A DNA stretch of 6,460 bases from an uncultured Holophagales bacterium. Lineage in GTDB: Bacteria > Acidobacteriota > Thermoanaerobaculia > UBA5066. Location of the stretch: NCBI GenBank assembly GCA_937864895.1, contig CALMDF010000359.1:1-6460 (forward strand), in the 5' to 3' direction. A program made the translations under genes and the position numbers. Positions 1 to 6,460 of the stretch are shown here, in pieces; position 1 is the first letter of the stretch, and each line of letters starts with the position of its first letter. A model generated the notes under the pieces. The model was not told the origin of the DNA. It made no database searches and was given only the letters and a program-made list of their open reading frames with translations.

Positions 1-484
1 CCGCGCGCGCCGCGGCGGCCTGCGGGTCGTGCGCCCCGAGAACGAGCCCCTGCACCTCCCGGTCGAGCCGGTGGACGAGGAACGCCGGCCGGTCGAGCGT
101 CTTCTCGACCTGCCGGAGGAGCGAGGCGTGGTCCCCGAACTCCGTTCCCTGCGAGAGGAGCCCCGCCGGCTTGAGCCAGGCCGACCATCGGGCCGCGTCC
201 CGCACGAGGGTCGCCTCCGGGGCGCGGAGGGCGAGGAGCTCGGGGTCGTAGTGGATCTCGAGGACGTCGCCCGGCCTCACGGTGGCCGTCTCACGCCGGA
301 GGCGGTTCTTCGAGCGCCCGGCCCGTCCGACCCAGACGGCCCCCTTTCGCATCGCGTCCTTCACGACGCCCTTCGAGAGTCCCGACGCCCTGGCGAGGAC
401 GTCGGCAGCGCCCGGCGGGTCGCCCGGGATGACGAGATGGCGGCAGGAGAGGCGCGCCGGCGAAGTCACGTGCACCGACACCAT
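1..484 (-). CDS. RluA-family pseudouridine synthase, 3' end beyond the window
   Basis: This enzyme family converts specific uridines in rRNA or tRNA to pseudouridine. The first 161 residues are visible; the C-terminal part lies off the left edge. Residues about 27-80 look like a small S4-type RNA-binding segment (LSKGVVKDAMRKGAVWV, ending in RPGDVLEIHYD). Next come the KPAGLLSQGT strand (about 105-114), typical of RluA enzymes, and the catalytic motif HRLDRE at 138-143, with D141 the expected catalytic aspartate. The residues after the motif are unusual: EVQG in place of the common DTSG. I chose ATG at 484. The frame stays open further upstream, but I saw no start codon between 485 and the end of the neighbouring gene. 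There is no clear Shine-Dalgarno sequence. The gene lies 55 bases downstream of the HD-domain gene on the same strand, so the two may be co-transcribed. Target RNA and subfamily (RluA, RluC, RluD, TruC) cannot be told from this part. Confidence 0.88.
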   Translation of the reverse strand, partial: MVSVHVTSPARLSCRHLVIPGDPPGAADVLARASGLSKGVVKDAMRKGAVWVGRAGRSKNRLRRETATVRPGDVLEIHYDPELLALRAPEATLVRDAARWSAWLKPAGLLSQGTEFGDHASLLRQVEKTLDRPAFLVHRLDREVQGLVLGAHDPQAAAARA

Positions 485-539
485 ATCGCGACGGGCGGCG
501 CGGCGCCGGACCGAGGGGGGACGGGCCTCGGGCTCGAGA

Positions 540-1019
540 TCAGCCGACGGCCCGTTTCCGGGCCCATTCCCTCACGGCCGGATCGCGCGCCGCCAGGGTG
601 GAGAGGCGCCGGGGGACCGGGATGATCCCGCACCGCGGAAGGTCGAGCCGGTCCGCGTCCCAGCACGTCCCGAGCGTCGGCTCGTCCGTCAGCTTCCCGT
701 CCGTGTGCCCCGAGCAGGCCTCCAGGAGGAGGAGCATCCCCGCCTCGTCGAGGTCGAAGGCGTCCCCCCTGAGGGTGCACGCGAGCTCGGCGCCGCGCGT
801 CCCGTGCCCGTCGTCGACCCACTCGTTTCGCCGGCGCGCGTCGTGGAGAAAGGCGAAGAGCTCGACGACGTCGGCCCTCGCCCCGGTCGACTCCGCGAGC
901 CTCAGCCCGTTTTCCCTCACGCGCGCCCAGTGGCCGGCGCCGTGGATGCCGTCCCAGTCGAGGACGTAGCCGTCCCGGATGGCCGCGAAGAGGCGGGCCC
1001 GGTCGAGAGTCGGCGTCAC
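540..1019 (-). CDS. Small HD-domain superfamily hydrolase, substrate unknown
   Basis: The product is 159 residues, all in one HD-type domain, soluble and with no signal peptide. Visible metal-binding candidates are H26 and H30 (IHGAGHWARV), the HD pair H59-D60 (FAFLHDARRRNE), H72 (DDGHG), H104 (SGHTDG), and the acidic cluster in CWDADRLDLPR at about 119-129. HD proteins are metal-dependent phosphohydrolases acting on nucleotides or other phosphate esters. The compact version with SGHTDG and CWDADRLD motifs is one I know only as uncharacterised, so I assign no substrate. The start is taken as GTG at 1019, just before the conserved TLDRARLFAAIRDG segment. The frame is open as far as 1613, but that extension runs antisense through the lipoprotein gene and has no protein-like character. 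A weak GGAG lies about 13 bases upstream of the GTG. The pseudouridine synthase gene follows on the same strand. Confidence 0.85.
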   Translation of the reverse strand: MTPTLDRARLFAAIRDGYVLDWDGIHGAGHWARVRENGLRLAESTGARADVVELFAFLHDARRRNEWVDDGHGTRGAELACTLRGDAFDLDEAGMLLLLEACSGHTDGKLTDEPTLGTCWDADRLDLPRCGIIPVPRRLSTLAARDPAVREWARKRAVG

Positions 1020-1097
1020 GAGCGGGATTCTGCTCCAGCCCGGGAAAACGGAAAGCCCCTGGCGAGCCCCGGAGCGGAACGGCCTAGACTCCGGCCC

Positions 1098-1472
1098 ATG
1101 AGACGCCTCCTCGCCCCGGCCGCGCTCCTCCTCGGGCTCCTCACGGTCGGGTGCAGCTGCCCCTGGGAAGGCCGCAACGTCTGGCTCGCGGACGCGGCCT
1201 CCGAAGGGAAGACCCTCCAGACCACGAAAGGGGACGAGCTTCTCCTCGACCTGGAGGTCACTCCCGGCTCGAAGGCGCGCTGGTACGTCGTCGAGGTAGA
1301 CGAGAAGGTCCTCGAGCGCAAGGGCCCTGCCGAAGAGCAGCCCGGTGGGAAGAGCATCCGGATTCCCTTCGACGCGCGGAGGCCGGGGGTGACGGACCTC
1401 GTCGCCTTCTACGCGACGTCGAGGGACGCGCCTCCCGAGAAGACCTTCCGCACGACCGTGTGGGTCCGCTGA
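1098..1472 (+). CDS. Small lipoprotein, chagasin/I42 inhibitor-like fold (tentative)
   Basis: The product is 124 residues. It starts with MRR and a hydrophobic stretch, then a lipobox-like LTVGC with C19 as the probable lipidated cysteine (T at -3 is less common than L), so it is probably membrane-anchored and exported. A second cysteine, C21, follows. The remaining ~100 residues form a beta-rich pattern resembling the chagasin (MEROPS I42) cysteine-protease inhibitors: [14 protein letters not shown] near 44-57, RW at 61-62, a glycine-containing loop (PGGKS, 82-86), then [15 protein letters not shown] and a closing [10 protein letters not shown] strand. The three inhibitor loops are poorly kept (TPGSKA for NPTTGY, TSRDAPP where RPW is expected), so inhibition may be lost. 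No Shine-Dalgarno is visible. A TAGACT hexamer (1085-1090) seven bases before the ATG could be a -10 of a leaderless transcript, but no -35 supports it. The family call is by eye and uncertain; the lipoprotein call is firmer. Confidence 0.72.
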   Translation: MRRLLAPAALLLGLLTVGCSCPWEGRNVWLADAASEGKTLQTTKGDELLLDLEVTPGSKARWYVVEVDEKVLERKGPAEEQPGGKSIRIPFDARRPGVTDLVAFYATSRDAPPEKTFRTTVWVR

Positions 1473-1524
1473 GGATTCGCTTCCCGGCCGTCCCGTTGTA
1501 ACGTCGTCCCCGAAACGGCACGCC

Positions 1525-3456
1525 ATGAACGGACTGCCCCTCTTCTCCGACGCGGAATGGCTCGAGACGAACGGTCTCGGGGGCTTCGCCCTCTCCACCG
1601 TCTCGGGCATCAACTCGCGCCGCTACCACGGGCTCCTCGTCGCGGCGACGACGCCGCCGACCGGCCGCGCCGTCCTCCTCGGGAAGCTCGAGGAGACGCT
1701 CGTCGCCGGCGACGAGCGTTTCGACCTCTCGGTGAACCGCTACGGGGGCCGTCTCCACCCCCGCGGTGACCTCCACCTCCGCTCCTTCCGGTCGGATCCC
1801 TTCCCGGCCTGGGAGTACGAAGCGGGGGGCATCCGACTGAAGAGGACCTTCTTCCTCGTTCACGGGGAGGAGACCGCCGTCGTCACCTGGGAGCTGATGT
1901 CGGAGCCCCCCGGGCCGGTACGCCTGGAGGTCCGCCCGCTCCTCGCGTATCGCGGACACCACGACCTGCGCGGGCCGGGCACGCCCTGCGACCCCGCCGT
2001 CCTGAGGGAGGAGGGCGCCGTCCGCCTCCACCCCTGCGCGGACCTCCCCGACCTGCGCCTCGCGCACGACGCCGATTCCGTCTCCGAGACGTTCTTCTGG
2101 TACAGGGGCCTCCAGTACGACCTCGACCGGGAGCGCGGCTTCGAGTTCTCGGAAGACCTTTTCTCGCCGCTCTCGTTCGCGTGGGACCTCGCGGCCGGAC
2201 GGGAAGCCACTCTCGTCGCGACGCTCGGGTCCCGGACGGCCGGCGAGGCCCCCGTCCTTCGCGCCGCCGAGGAGAAGCGCCGCCGGCGCGTCGAGGGGGC
2301 CGGCTCCGACCGCCGGCTCCTCCGGCTCCTCCGGGCCGCGGCCGACCGTTTCGTCGTCAGGCGCGGCGAGGGGTGGACCATCATCGCCGGCTATCCCTGG
2401 TTCACCGACTGGGGGCGCGACGCGATGATCGCCCTGCCGGGGCTCCTCCTGGCGACCCGCCGGTTCGACGTCGCCAGGTCGGTCCTCGAGACCTTCGCGC
2501 GGTACGTCGACCGGGGCATGGTCCCGAACCGCTTCCCCGACGAGGGGACCGAGCCCGAGTACAACAACGTCGACGGGACGCTCTGGTTCGTCGAGGCGGT
2601 GCGCGCCTACCACGAGGCGACCCGCGACGACGGGTTCCTCCGGCAGCTCTACCCGCTCCTCGTCGAGATCGTCGAGCGGCACCTGCGGGGCACGCGCTTC
2701 GGCATCCACGCCGACGTCGACGCGCTCCTCTCCTCGGGCGAGCCGGGCCAGCAGCTCACCTGGATGGACGCCAAGGTGAACGGCCTCGTCGTGACGCCGC
2801 GGGCGGGCAAGCCCGTGGAGGTTCAGGCGCTCTGGCACAACGCGCTCCGGACGGTCGCCCTCTACGCCGCCGACCTCGGCGACGCCTTCACCGCGGCCCG
2901 CCTCCTCGCCCTCGCCGACCAGGCCCGGGAGAGCTTCGGCGCCCTCTTCTGGGACGAGAAGGCCGGGCACCTCGCCGACGTCGTCGCGCCCGACGGCACG
3001 CGCGACTTCTCGCTCCGCCCCAACCAGATCTTCGCCCTCTCGCTCCACAGGCCCCTCGTCACGGGCGCCCGCGCGAAGCGCGTCCTCGAGGCCGTCGAGA
3101 GCCGGCTCCTGACGCCCTACGGCCTCCGGAGCCTCGACCCCGCTCACGACGACTACCGAGGCCGCTTCGAGGGCGGCCCCGCCCAGCGCGACGCCGCCTA
3201 CCACCAGGGGACCGTCTGGCCGTGGCTCCTCGGCCCGCTCGTCGACGCCCACCTCGCGGTGCGCGGGAACTCCCCGGAGAGCCGCCGGACGGCCGCCGCC
3301 TGGCTCGCGCCCCTCGTCGAGCACTTCTTCGGCCCCGGCCTCGGCCAGCTTCCGGAGGTCTTCGACGGCGACCCGCCGCACCGCGCGGGCGGCTGCGTGG
3401 CCCAGGCCTGGAGCGTGGGCGAGGTGCTGCGGGCGGTGCTGAAGACCGGGGCCTGA
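1525..3456 (+). CDS. Archaeal-type glycogen debranching enzyme (amylo-alpha-1,6-glucosidase, GH133-like)
   Basis: The product is 643 residues, the usual length for archaeal-type debranching enzymes, which hydrolyse the alpha-1,6-linked glucose left at glycogen branch points and lack the GH13 glucanotransferase half of the eukaryotic enzyme. The N-terminal domain (about 1-230) opens with [11 protein letters not shown] (12-22) and RRYHGLLVA (32-40), the family hallmark. The C-terminal (alpha/alpha)6-type catalytic domain (about 270-643) has [10 protein letters not shown] (293-302), [10 protein letters not shown] (346-355), [10 protein letters not shown] (411-420), [10 protein letters not shown] (498-507), YHQGTVWPW (559-567), PEVFDGD (610-616) and [11 protein letters not shown] (623-633). 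D415 and E611 are the likely catalytic acids by analogy with eukaryotic debranching enzyme; all core motifs are intact. There is no signal peptide, so it acts in the cytoplasm on stored glycogen. The ATG at 1525 has no Shine-Dalgarno. The gene begins 52 bases after the lipoprotein gene and ends 29 bases from the convergent gnd stop. No other glycogen gene is in the window. Confidence 0.95.
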   Translation: MNGLPLFSDAEWLETNGLGGFALSTVSGINSRRYHGLLVAATTPPTGRAVLLGKLEETLVAGDERFDLSVNRYGGRLHPRGDLHLRSFRSDPFPAWEYEAGGIRLKRTFFLVHGEETAVVTWELMSEPPGPVRLEVRPLLAYRGHHDLRGPGTPCDPAVLREEGAVRLHPCADLPDLRLAHDADSVSETFFWYRGLQYDLDRERGFEFSEDLFSPLSFAWDLAAGREATLVATLGSRTAGEAPVLRAAEEKRRRRVEGAGSDRRLLRLLRAAADRFVVRRGEGWTIIAGYPWFTDWGRDAMIALPGLLLATRRFDVARSVLETFARYVDRGMVPNRFPDEGTEPEYNNVDGTLWFVEAVRAYHEATRDDGFLRQLYPLLVEIVERHLRGTRFGIHADVDALLSSGEPGQQLTWMDAKVNGLVVTPRAGKPVEVQALWHNALRTVALYAADLGDAFTAARLLALADQARESFGALFWDEKAGHLADVVAPDGTRDFSLRPNQIFALSLHRPLVTGARAKRVLEAVESRLLTPYGLRSLDPAHDDYRGRFEGGPAQRDAAYHQGTVWPWLLGPLVDAHLAVRGNSPESRRTAAAWLAPLVEHFFGPGLGQLPEVFDGDPPHRAGGCVAQAWSVGEVLRAVLKTGA

Positions 3457-3495
3457 GGAGCAGGCCCGGCGGCCCGCCGCCCGGCTCAGGCCTCG
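3447..3495. terminator. Bidirectional GC-rich hairpin between convergent genes
   Basis: The convergent junction between the debranching enzyme and gnd holds an inverted repeat. The outer arms GGCCTGAG (3450-3457) and CTCAGGCC (3485-3492) match perfectly, and extend to 11 pairs (3447-3457 with 3485-3495) with one G-T pair. Inside is a second stem, GGCGG (3468-3472) with CCGCC (3477-3481), around a CCCG loop, extendable across a one-base bulge. The stop codons of both genes lie in the outer arms. There is no T tract on either side, so it is not a classical intrinsic terminator. A stem-loop that blocks read-through from both directions is the likely role. Confidence 0.55.
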
Positions 3496-4943
3496 TAAGC
3501 CGACGAGGACGTCGTGCCGCCGCGGCCCGTCCAGTTCGTGTGAAAGTACTCGCCGCGGGGCCGGTCGACCCGCTCGTACATGTGCGCGCCGAAGTAGTCG
3601 CGCTGGGCCTGCAGGAGGTTCGCGGGAAGGCGCGCGCACCGGTATCCGTCGTACCAGCTCAGGGCCGTCGCGAACGCCGGGACCCACACGCCCCCGAGGA
3701 CGGCGGCCGAGACGACCCGGCGCCACGCGGCCTGGGCCTCCTCCACCTTGCCGCGGAAGTACGGGTCGAGGAGGAGGTTCGGCAGGTCCGGCGACGCGTC
3801 GAACGCCCCCTTGATCTTCCCGAGGAACGCCGACCGGATGATGCAGCCGCCTCGCCAGAGAAGGGCGATGCTCCCGTACTTCAGGCTCCAGCCGTACTCG
3901 CGGGCCGCGGCGCGCATCAGCGCGAAGCCCTGCGCGTAGGAGACGAGCTTCGACGCGTAGAGAGCCTTTTCGAGGTCGTCGAGGAACGCGGCCCTGTCAC
4001 CGGTGAAGCCGGGCACCGGCCCGCCGAGCACCTTCGACGCCGCGACCCGCTCTTCCTTGAGGGCCGAGAGGGAGCGGCCGTAGACGGCCTCGCTGATGAG
4101 CGTCAGCGGGACTCCCAGGTCGAGCGCCGTCTCGCTCGTCCACTTGCCCGTTCCCTTCTGCCCCGCCGTGTCGAGGATCGAGTCGACGAGCGGGCTTCCG
4201 TCCTCGTCCCGGAACGCCAGGATGTCGCGCGTGATCTCGACCAGGTAGCTGTCGAGGTCCCCCCGGTTCCAGCGGGCGAACACCTCGTGCATCTCGCCGG
4301 CGCCCATCCCGAGGAGCTGCGACATGACCTGGTACGCCTCGCAGATCAGCTGCATGTCGCCGTACTCGATCCCGTTGTGGACCATCTTCACGAAGTGGCC
4401 CGCCCCGTCGGAGCCGACCCAGTCGCAGCAGGGGGTCCCGTCCTCCACCTTCGCGGCGATCGCCTGTAATACCGGCGCCACGTGCGGCCAGGCGGCGGGC
4501 GACCCCCCGGGCATGATCGACGGGCCGTGGAGCGCCCCCTCCTCGCCGCCCGAGACGCCGGCCCCCACGAAGAGGAGCCCCCGGGCCTCGAGATCCTTCG
4601 CCCGGCGGATCGAGTCGGGGAAGTGCGAGTTCCCGCCGTCGATGACGATGTCGCCCGGCTCGAGGTGGGGGACGAGCTGCTCGACGAGGTCGTCGACCGC
4701 CCTGCCGGCCTTGACCATGAGCATCACGCGGCGCGGCCTCTTCAGCGAGGCCGCGAGCTCGGCGATCGACCGTGTCCCGACGATCCTCTTCCCCTTCGCC
4801 CGTCCCGAGACGAAGGCGTCGACCTTCTCGACGCTCCGGTTGAAGACCGCGACCGTGAACCCGCGGCTCTCCATGTTGAGGACGAGGTTCTCGCCCATGA
4901 CCGCGAGCCCGATGAGACCGATGTCCGCGCTTTCCTTCGCCAC
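3486..4943 (-). CDS. gnd: 6-phosphogluconate dehydrogenase, decarboxylating
   Basis: This is the oxidative pentose phosphate pathway enzyme: 6-phosphogluconate plus NADP+ gives ribulose 5-phosphate, CO2 and NADPH. The product is 485 residues, the length of the long, dimeric form. The N-terminal Rossmann domain has GLIGLAVMG (9-17) and FNRS (34-37) at the expected cofactor-phosphate site. DGGNSHFPD (102-110) and [11 protein letters not shown] (127-137) follow. Catalytic residues appear intact: K186 in [16 protein letters not shown] and E193, matching the conserved Lys/Glu pair of the family. The family signature [12 protein letters not shown] is at 257-268. Substrate contacts from the partner subunit, R448 and H454 (QRDYFGAH), are present, and the tail [12 protein letters not shown] is typical. 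The start is GTG at 4943, with a strong Shine-Dalgarno seven bases upstream. The gene is convergent with the debranching enzyme and divergent from the phosphate operon, so it is probably monocistronic. Confidence 0.97.
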   Translation of the reverse strand: MAKESADIGLIGLAVMGENLVLNMESRGFTVAVFNRSVEKVDAFVSGRAKGKRIVGTRSIAELAASLKRPRRVMLMVKAGRAVDDLVEQLVPHLEPGDIVIDGGNSHFPDSIRRAKDLEARGLLFVGAGVSGGEEGALHGPSIMPGGSPAAWPHVAPVLQAIAAKVEDGTPCCDWVGSDGAGHFVKMVHNGIEYGDMQLICEAYQVMSQLLGMGAGEMHEVFARWNRGDLDSYLVEITRDILAFRDEDGSPLVDSILDTAGQKGTGKWTSETALDLGVPLTLISEAVYGRSLSALKEERVAASKVLGGPVPGFTGDRAAFLDDLEKALYASKLVSYAQGFALMRAAAREYGWSLKYGSIALLWRGGCIIRSAFLGKIKGAFDASPDLPNLLLDPYFRGKVEEAQAAWRRVVSAAVLGGVWVPAFATALSWYDGYRCARLPANLLQAQRDYFGAHMYERVDRPRGEYFHTNWTGRGGTTSSSAYEA

Positions 4944-4950
4944 GATGCCG

Positions 4951-4957
4951 CCTCCCC
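4951..4957 (-). promoter_or_regulatory. Ribosome binding site of gnd
   Basis: On the minus strand GGGGAGG lies seven bases before GTG at 4943. It is one of only two strong Shine-Dalgarno sequences in the window and supports the GTG start, which fits the conserved N-terminus of the enzyme (the nucleotide-binding GLIGLAVMG starts at residue 9). Confidence 0.75.
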
Positions 4958-4994
4958 TGCCGGTCTCCCGGCCGCGACGCTCCGGCTCCCCGCG

Positions 4995-5021
4995 GGCCGT
5001 GCCGGCCGTGCCCGCCGTCTT
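4995..5021. repeat. 9-base tandem repeat in the gnd/phoU divergent region
   Basis: GGCCGTGCC occurs twice head to tail (4995-5003 and 5004-5012), followed by a partial third copy, CGCCGTCTT (5013-5021), sharing GCCGT. The repeat lies in the 181-base non-coding gap between the divergent gnd and phoU starts, where an operator could sit. The 9-base period is not the 11-base spacing of classical PhoB boxes and the sequence does not match one. Simple GC-rich slippage is an equally good explanation. Confidence 0.4.
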
Positions 5022-5051
5022 CCCGCCGGGGAGCGTTCCTCACGAGGCGCC

Positions 5052-5063
5052 TACTCTATGCTA
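5052..5063. promoter_or_regulatory. Candidate -10 region, phoU (and possibly gnd)
   Basis: TACTCTATGCTA is the clearest AT-rich patch in the divergent region. On the plus strand it holds TATGCT (5057-5062), a fair -10 about 60 bases before the phoU fusion start. On the minus strand it holds TAGAGT and TAGCAT, which could serve gnd. No convincing -35 hexamer lies at 16-18 bases in either direction, so this is only a candidate. Confidence 0.25.
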
Positions 5064-5124
5064 GCGTCCCCCCCTGCAAGGAGATAGCGGGGAGGCACCG
5101 TCCTCTCCCGCCATCAGCAGAAGG

Positions 5125-6231
5125 ATGCCTACCCGTCTCGAACTCTCCCTCGAACGCGACATCGACCGTATCCGCCAGCAGCTCCTCGAGATGTCCGGCC
5201 TCGCCGAGCAGGCGCTCCGCGACTGCGTCGAGGCCCTCGGCGGCGGCAAGCGCCAGCGCGCCTACGCCGTCATCCTGCGCGACCAGCTCATCGACGAGAA
5301 GGAGAAGGAGATCGACCGGCTCTGCCTCGAGTTCCTCGTGCGGCAGCAGCCCGTCGGCATTCACCTCCGTCTCGCCTACAGCGCCATCAAGGTCAACCTC
5401 GAGCTCGAGAGGGTCGGGGACTACGCCGAGAGCATCGCCCGGCAGATCCTCCGCCTGGGCGACCTGCCCGAGGCCCCCGAGCCGCTGCGCAGGCGCCTCG
5501 TCGAGATGGCCGACATCGCCATCCCGATGCTCCACGACGCGATCCAGGCTTTCGCGACGCAGGACGCCGAGCTCGCCAGGACGGCCGCCGTCAGCGAACC
5601 GGCCGTCGACGCCCTCCTCGGCAAGCTCGTCACGGAGCTCGTGGACGCGGTTCGCGAATCGCGGATCCCCCCCGAGATGCTCATGACGCTCTCGACGATC
5701 GGGCGCCGGTTCGAGCGTGTGGCCGACCAGGCCCGCAACATGTGCATGGAGACCCTCTACATGTGCACGGGAGAGGTCGCCAAGCACCCGGGCGCCGACA
5801 CGTTCCGCGTCCTCTTCGTGGACGAGCGCAACGCCTGCCGGAGCCAGATGGCCGAGGCCATCGCGCAGTCGCTCGACCAGCCCCGCTTCGTCTTCTCGAG
5901 CGCCGGCCTCGACCCGCGCGCGGTCGACCCGAGAGCCATGGCCTTCCTGAAGGAGAAGGGGCACGACGTGACCCACGTGGCGCCGAAGGGGATCGACCAG
6001 GTCCCGAACCTCGAGTACTACAACGTGATCGTCGGGGTCGCGAAGGAGGCCCAGGCGGCCTTCCCCCGCTCCCCGCGGAACCTCGTCTACGTGGACTGGA
6101 GCGTCGACGACCCGTCCCTCGTCGAGGGGTCGCCCGAGGAGGTCCGCGCGGCCTACGAGGCGACCTACGACTTCCTCTCCCGGAACGTCCGGGACCTCGT
6201 CGGCGCCGTCCTCGGCGTCACGATCGACTAG
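5125..6231 (+). CDS. phoU: PhoU fused to a catalytically degenerate ArsC/LMW-phosphatase domain
   Basis: The product is 368 residues, against about 220 for ordinary PhoU. Residues 1 to about 218 are PhoU, which links the Pst transporter to phosphate signalling. Both helical repeats keep the metal-binding motif: LERVGDYAESIA (94-105, with E95 and D99) and FERVADQARN (196-205, with E197 and D201). After a short linker (about 218-226) comes a low-molecular-weight phosphatase/ArsC domain (227-368). VLFVDERNACRSQMAEA (229-245) aligns with the family P-loop Cys-x5-Arg, but the nucleophilic Cys is D233. N236, C238, R239 and S240 remain. The WSVDDP motif (325-330) matches the general-acid region of thioredoxin-type ArsC, while the region of its two redox cysteines (about 303-314) has none. 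Phosphatase or arsenate reductase activity is therefore unlikely, and phosphate or arsenate binding is my inference. The ATG is preceded directly by AGAAGG, with essentially no spacing. pstS starts 24 bases after the stop, indicating an operon. Confidence 0.92.
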   Translation: MPTRLELSLERDIDRIRQQLLEMSGLAEQALRDCVEALGGGKRQRAYAVILRDQLIDEKEKEIDRLCLEFLVRQQPVGIHLRLAYSAIKVNLELERVGDYAESIARQILRLGDLPEAPEPLRRRLVEMADIAIPMLHDAIQAFATQDAELARTAAVSEPAVDALLGKLVTELVDAVRESRIPPEMLMTLSTIGRRFERVADQARNMCMETLYMCTGEVAKHPGADTFRVLFVDERNACRSQMAEAIAQSLDQPRFVFSSAGLDPRAVDPRAMAFLKEKGHDVTHVAPKGIDQVPNLEYYNVIVGVAKEAQAAFPRSPRNLVYVDWSVDDPSLVEGSPEEVRAAYEATYDFLSRNVRDLVGAVLGVTID

Positions 6232-6243
6232 ACCTCGAGAACC

Positions 6244-6250
6244 GGAGGAG
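6244..6250 (+). promoter_or_regulatory. Ribosome binding site of pstS
   Basis: GGAGGAG lies five bases before ATG at 6256, in the 24-base gap after the phoU fusion stop. It is stronger than the signal in front of the phoU fusion, which fits a more highly expressed binding protein translated from the same transcript. Confidence 0.75.
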
Positions 6251-6255
6251 AGCCC

Positions 6256-6460
6256 ATGACCCGACTCCGTCCCCAGACGCCGATCCGGCTGTCCCTTCTC
6301 GCCCTCGCCTCGGCCTTCGCCGTTTCCGCCTGTGGGGGCGGAGGTGGGAAGGAGGCGACGCCGACGAAGACCGTCATCCAGAACAAGGGCTCCGACACGA
6401 TGGTGAACGTCGCCCAGGTCTGGGCCGAGGAGTACCGCAAGGCCGCACCCGACGTCGAGG
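6256..6460 (+). CDS. pstS: PstS-like phosphate-binding lipoprotein, 5' part only
   Basis: Only the first 68 residues are in the window. They hold a signal peptide (MTRLRPQTPIR, then a hydrophobic LSLLALASAFAV) ending in the lipobox VSAC, with C26 the lipidated cysteine, and a glycine linker (GGGGGK, 27-32). The mature part opens with VIQNKGSDTMVNVAQVWAEEY (40-60). GSDTM followed by an amphipathic helix is the characteristic first phosphate-contact loop of the PstS family. The protein captures phosphate outside the cytoplasmic membrane and passes it to the PstCAB ABC transporter, whose genes would be expected to the right of the window. A related substrate-binding protein for another oxyanion such as tungstate or molybdate is less likely, given the KGSDTM loop and the phoU neighbour. 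Codon use matches the other genes. Confidence 0.88.
   Translation, partial: MTRLRPQTPIRLSLLALASAFAVSACGGGGGKEATPTKTVIQNKGSDTMVNVAQVWAEEYRKAAPDVE

Noticed and set aside
282..1097. A 272-codon N-terminal extension of the lipoprotein frame.
   Set aside because: It runs antisense through the HD hydrolase and pseudouridine synthase genes, and would bury the signal peptide that begins at 1098.
1020..1613. N-terminal extension of the HD hydrolase to ATG at 1613.
   Set aside because: The extra ~198 residues are antisense to the lipoprotein gene and show no domain. The GTG at 1019 matches the start of the compact HD domain.
1258..3726. An 822-codon open frame on the minus strand, antisense to the debranching enzyme.
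   Set aside because: Its translation is dominated by Arg, Glu, Gly and Val with no motif, while the plus strand carries a complete conserved enzyme. Long antisense frames are expected where third positions are nearly always G or C.
2181..4469. A 762-codon plus-strand open frame spanning the debranching enzyme and gnd.
   Set aside because: It is an Arg/Pro-rich shadow crossing two well-supported genes in other frames.
5058..5087. A nine-codon upstream open frame (MLASPPARR) ahead of the phoU fusion.
   Set aside because: It overlaps the candidate -10 hexamer, so it would probably not be transcribed, and it has no ribosome binding site.
5773..5802. A possible frameshift or assembly join between PhoU and the ArsC-like domain.
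   Set aside because: The frame is continuous, the linker is short and ordinary in composition, and codon use is the same on both sides, so a real fusion is the simpler reading.
5056..5976. A 306-codon minus-strand open frame opposite the phoU fusion.
   Set aside because: It is an acidic, Val/Leu/Gly-rich shadow of the PhoU and ArsC coding sequence.

Overview
The window is a 6.46 kb piece of very GC-rich bacterial chromosome. Codons end almost always in C or G, with CTC and GTC preferred. Genes are tightly packed on both strands, and I see no insertion sequence, tRNA, rRNA or CRISPR array. The gene set is housekeeping: a pseudouridine synthase, glycogen debranching, the pentose phosphate pathway and phosphate uptake. 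Together with the archaeal-type debranching enzyme, this would suit a high-GC Gram-negative such as an Acidobacteriota member (Thermoanaerobaculia-like). That placement is a guess from style and rests on no marker gene.

Layout. Positions 1-1019 hold two minus-strand genes: an RluA-family pseudouridine synthase that runs off the left edge, and a small HD-domain hydrolase of unknown substrate. A 78-base divergent gap separates them from a plus-strand gene for a small lipoprotein that looks like a degenerate chagasin/I42 protease-inhibitor fold (1098-1472). An archaeal-type glycogen debranching enzyme follows on the same strand (1525-3456). It converges on gnd (6-phosphogluconate dehydrogenase, minus, 3486-4943). 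Between the two lies a GC-rich inverted repeat whose outer arms contain both stop codons, probably a shared terminator. A 181-base divergent region then leads to a plus-strand phosphate operon: a PhoU protein fused to an ArsC/low-molecular-weight phosphatase domain (5125-6231), then a PstS-like phosphate-binding lipoprotein cut by the right edge (6256 onward).

The most interesting object is the PhoU fusion. Its C-terminal domain has the arsenate reductase/LMW phosphatase fold signature, but the nucleophilic cysteine of the P-loop is aspartate and the two other redox cysteines of the ArsC family also appear to be missing. The rest of the phosphate-binding loop and the DP acid motif are kept. 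It may therefore be a catalytically dead oxyanion-binding module attached to the regulator of phosphate uptake, encoded directly upstream of the phosphate-binding protein. That function is inferred; the fusion and the substitutions are read directly from the sequence.

The debranching enzyme releases glucose from glycogen branch points, and Gnd oxidises 6-phosphogluconate to make NADPH and ribulose 5-phosphate. They are metabolic neighbours but are on opposite strands and do not share an operon.
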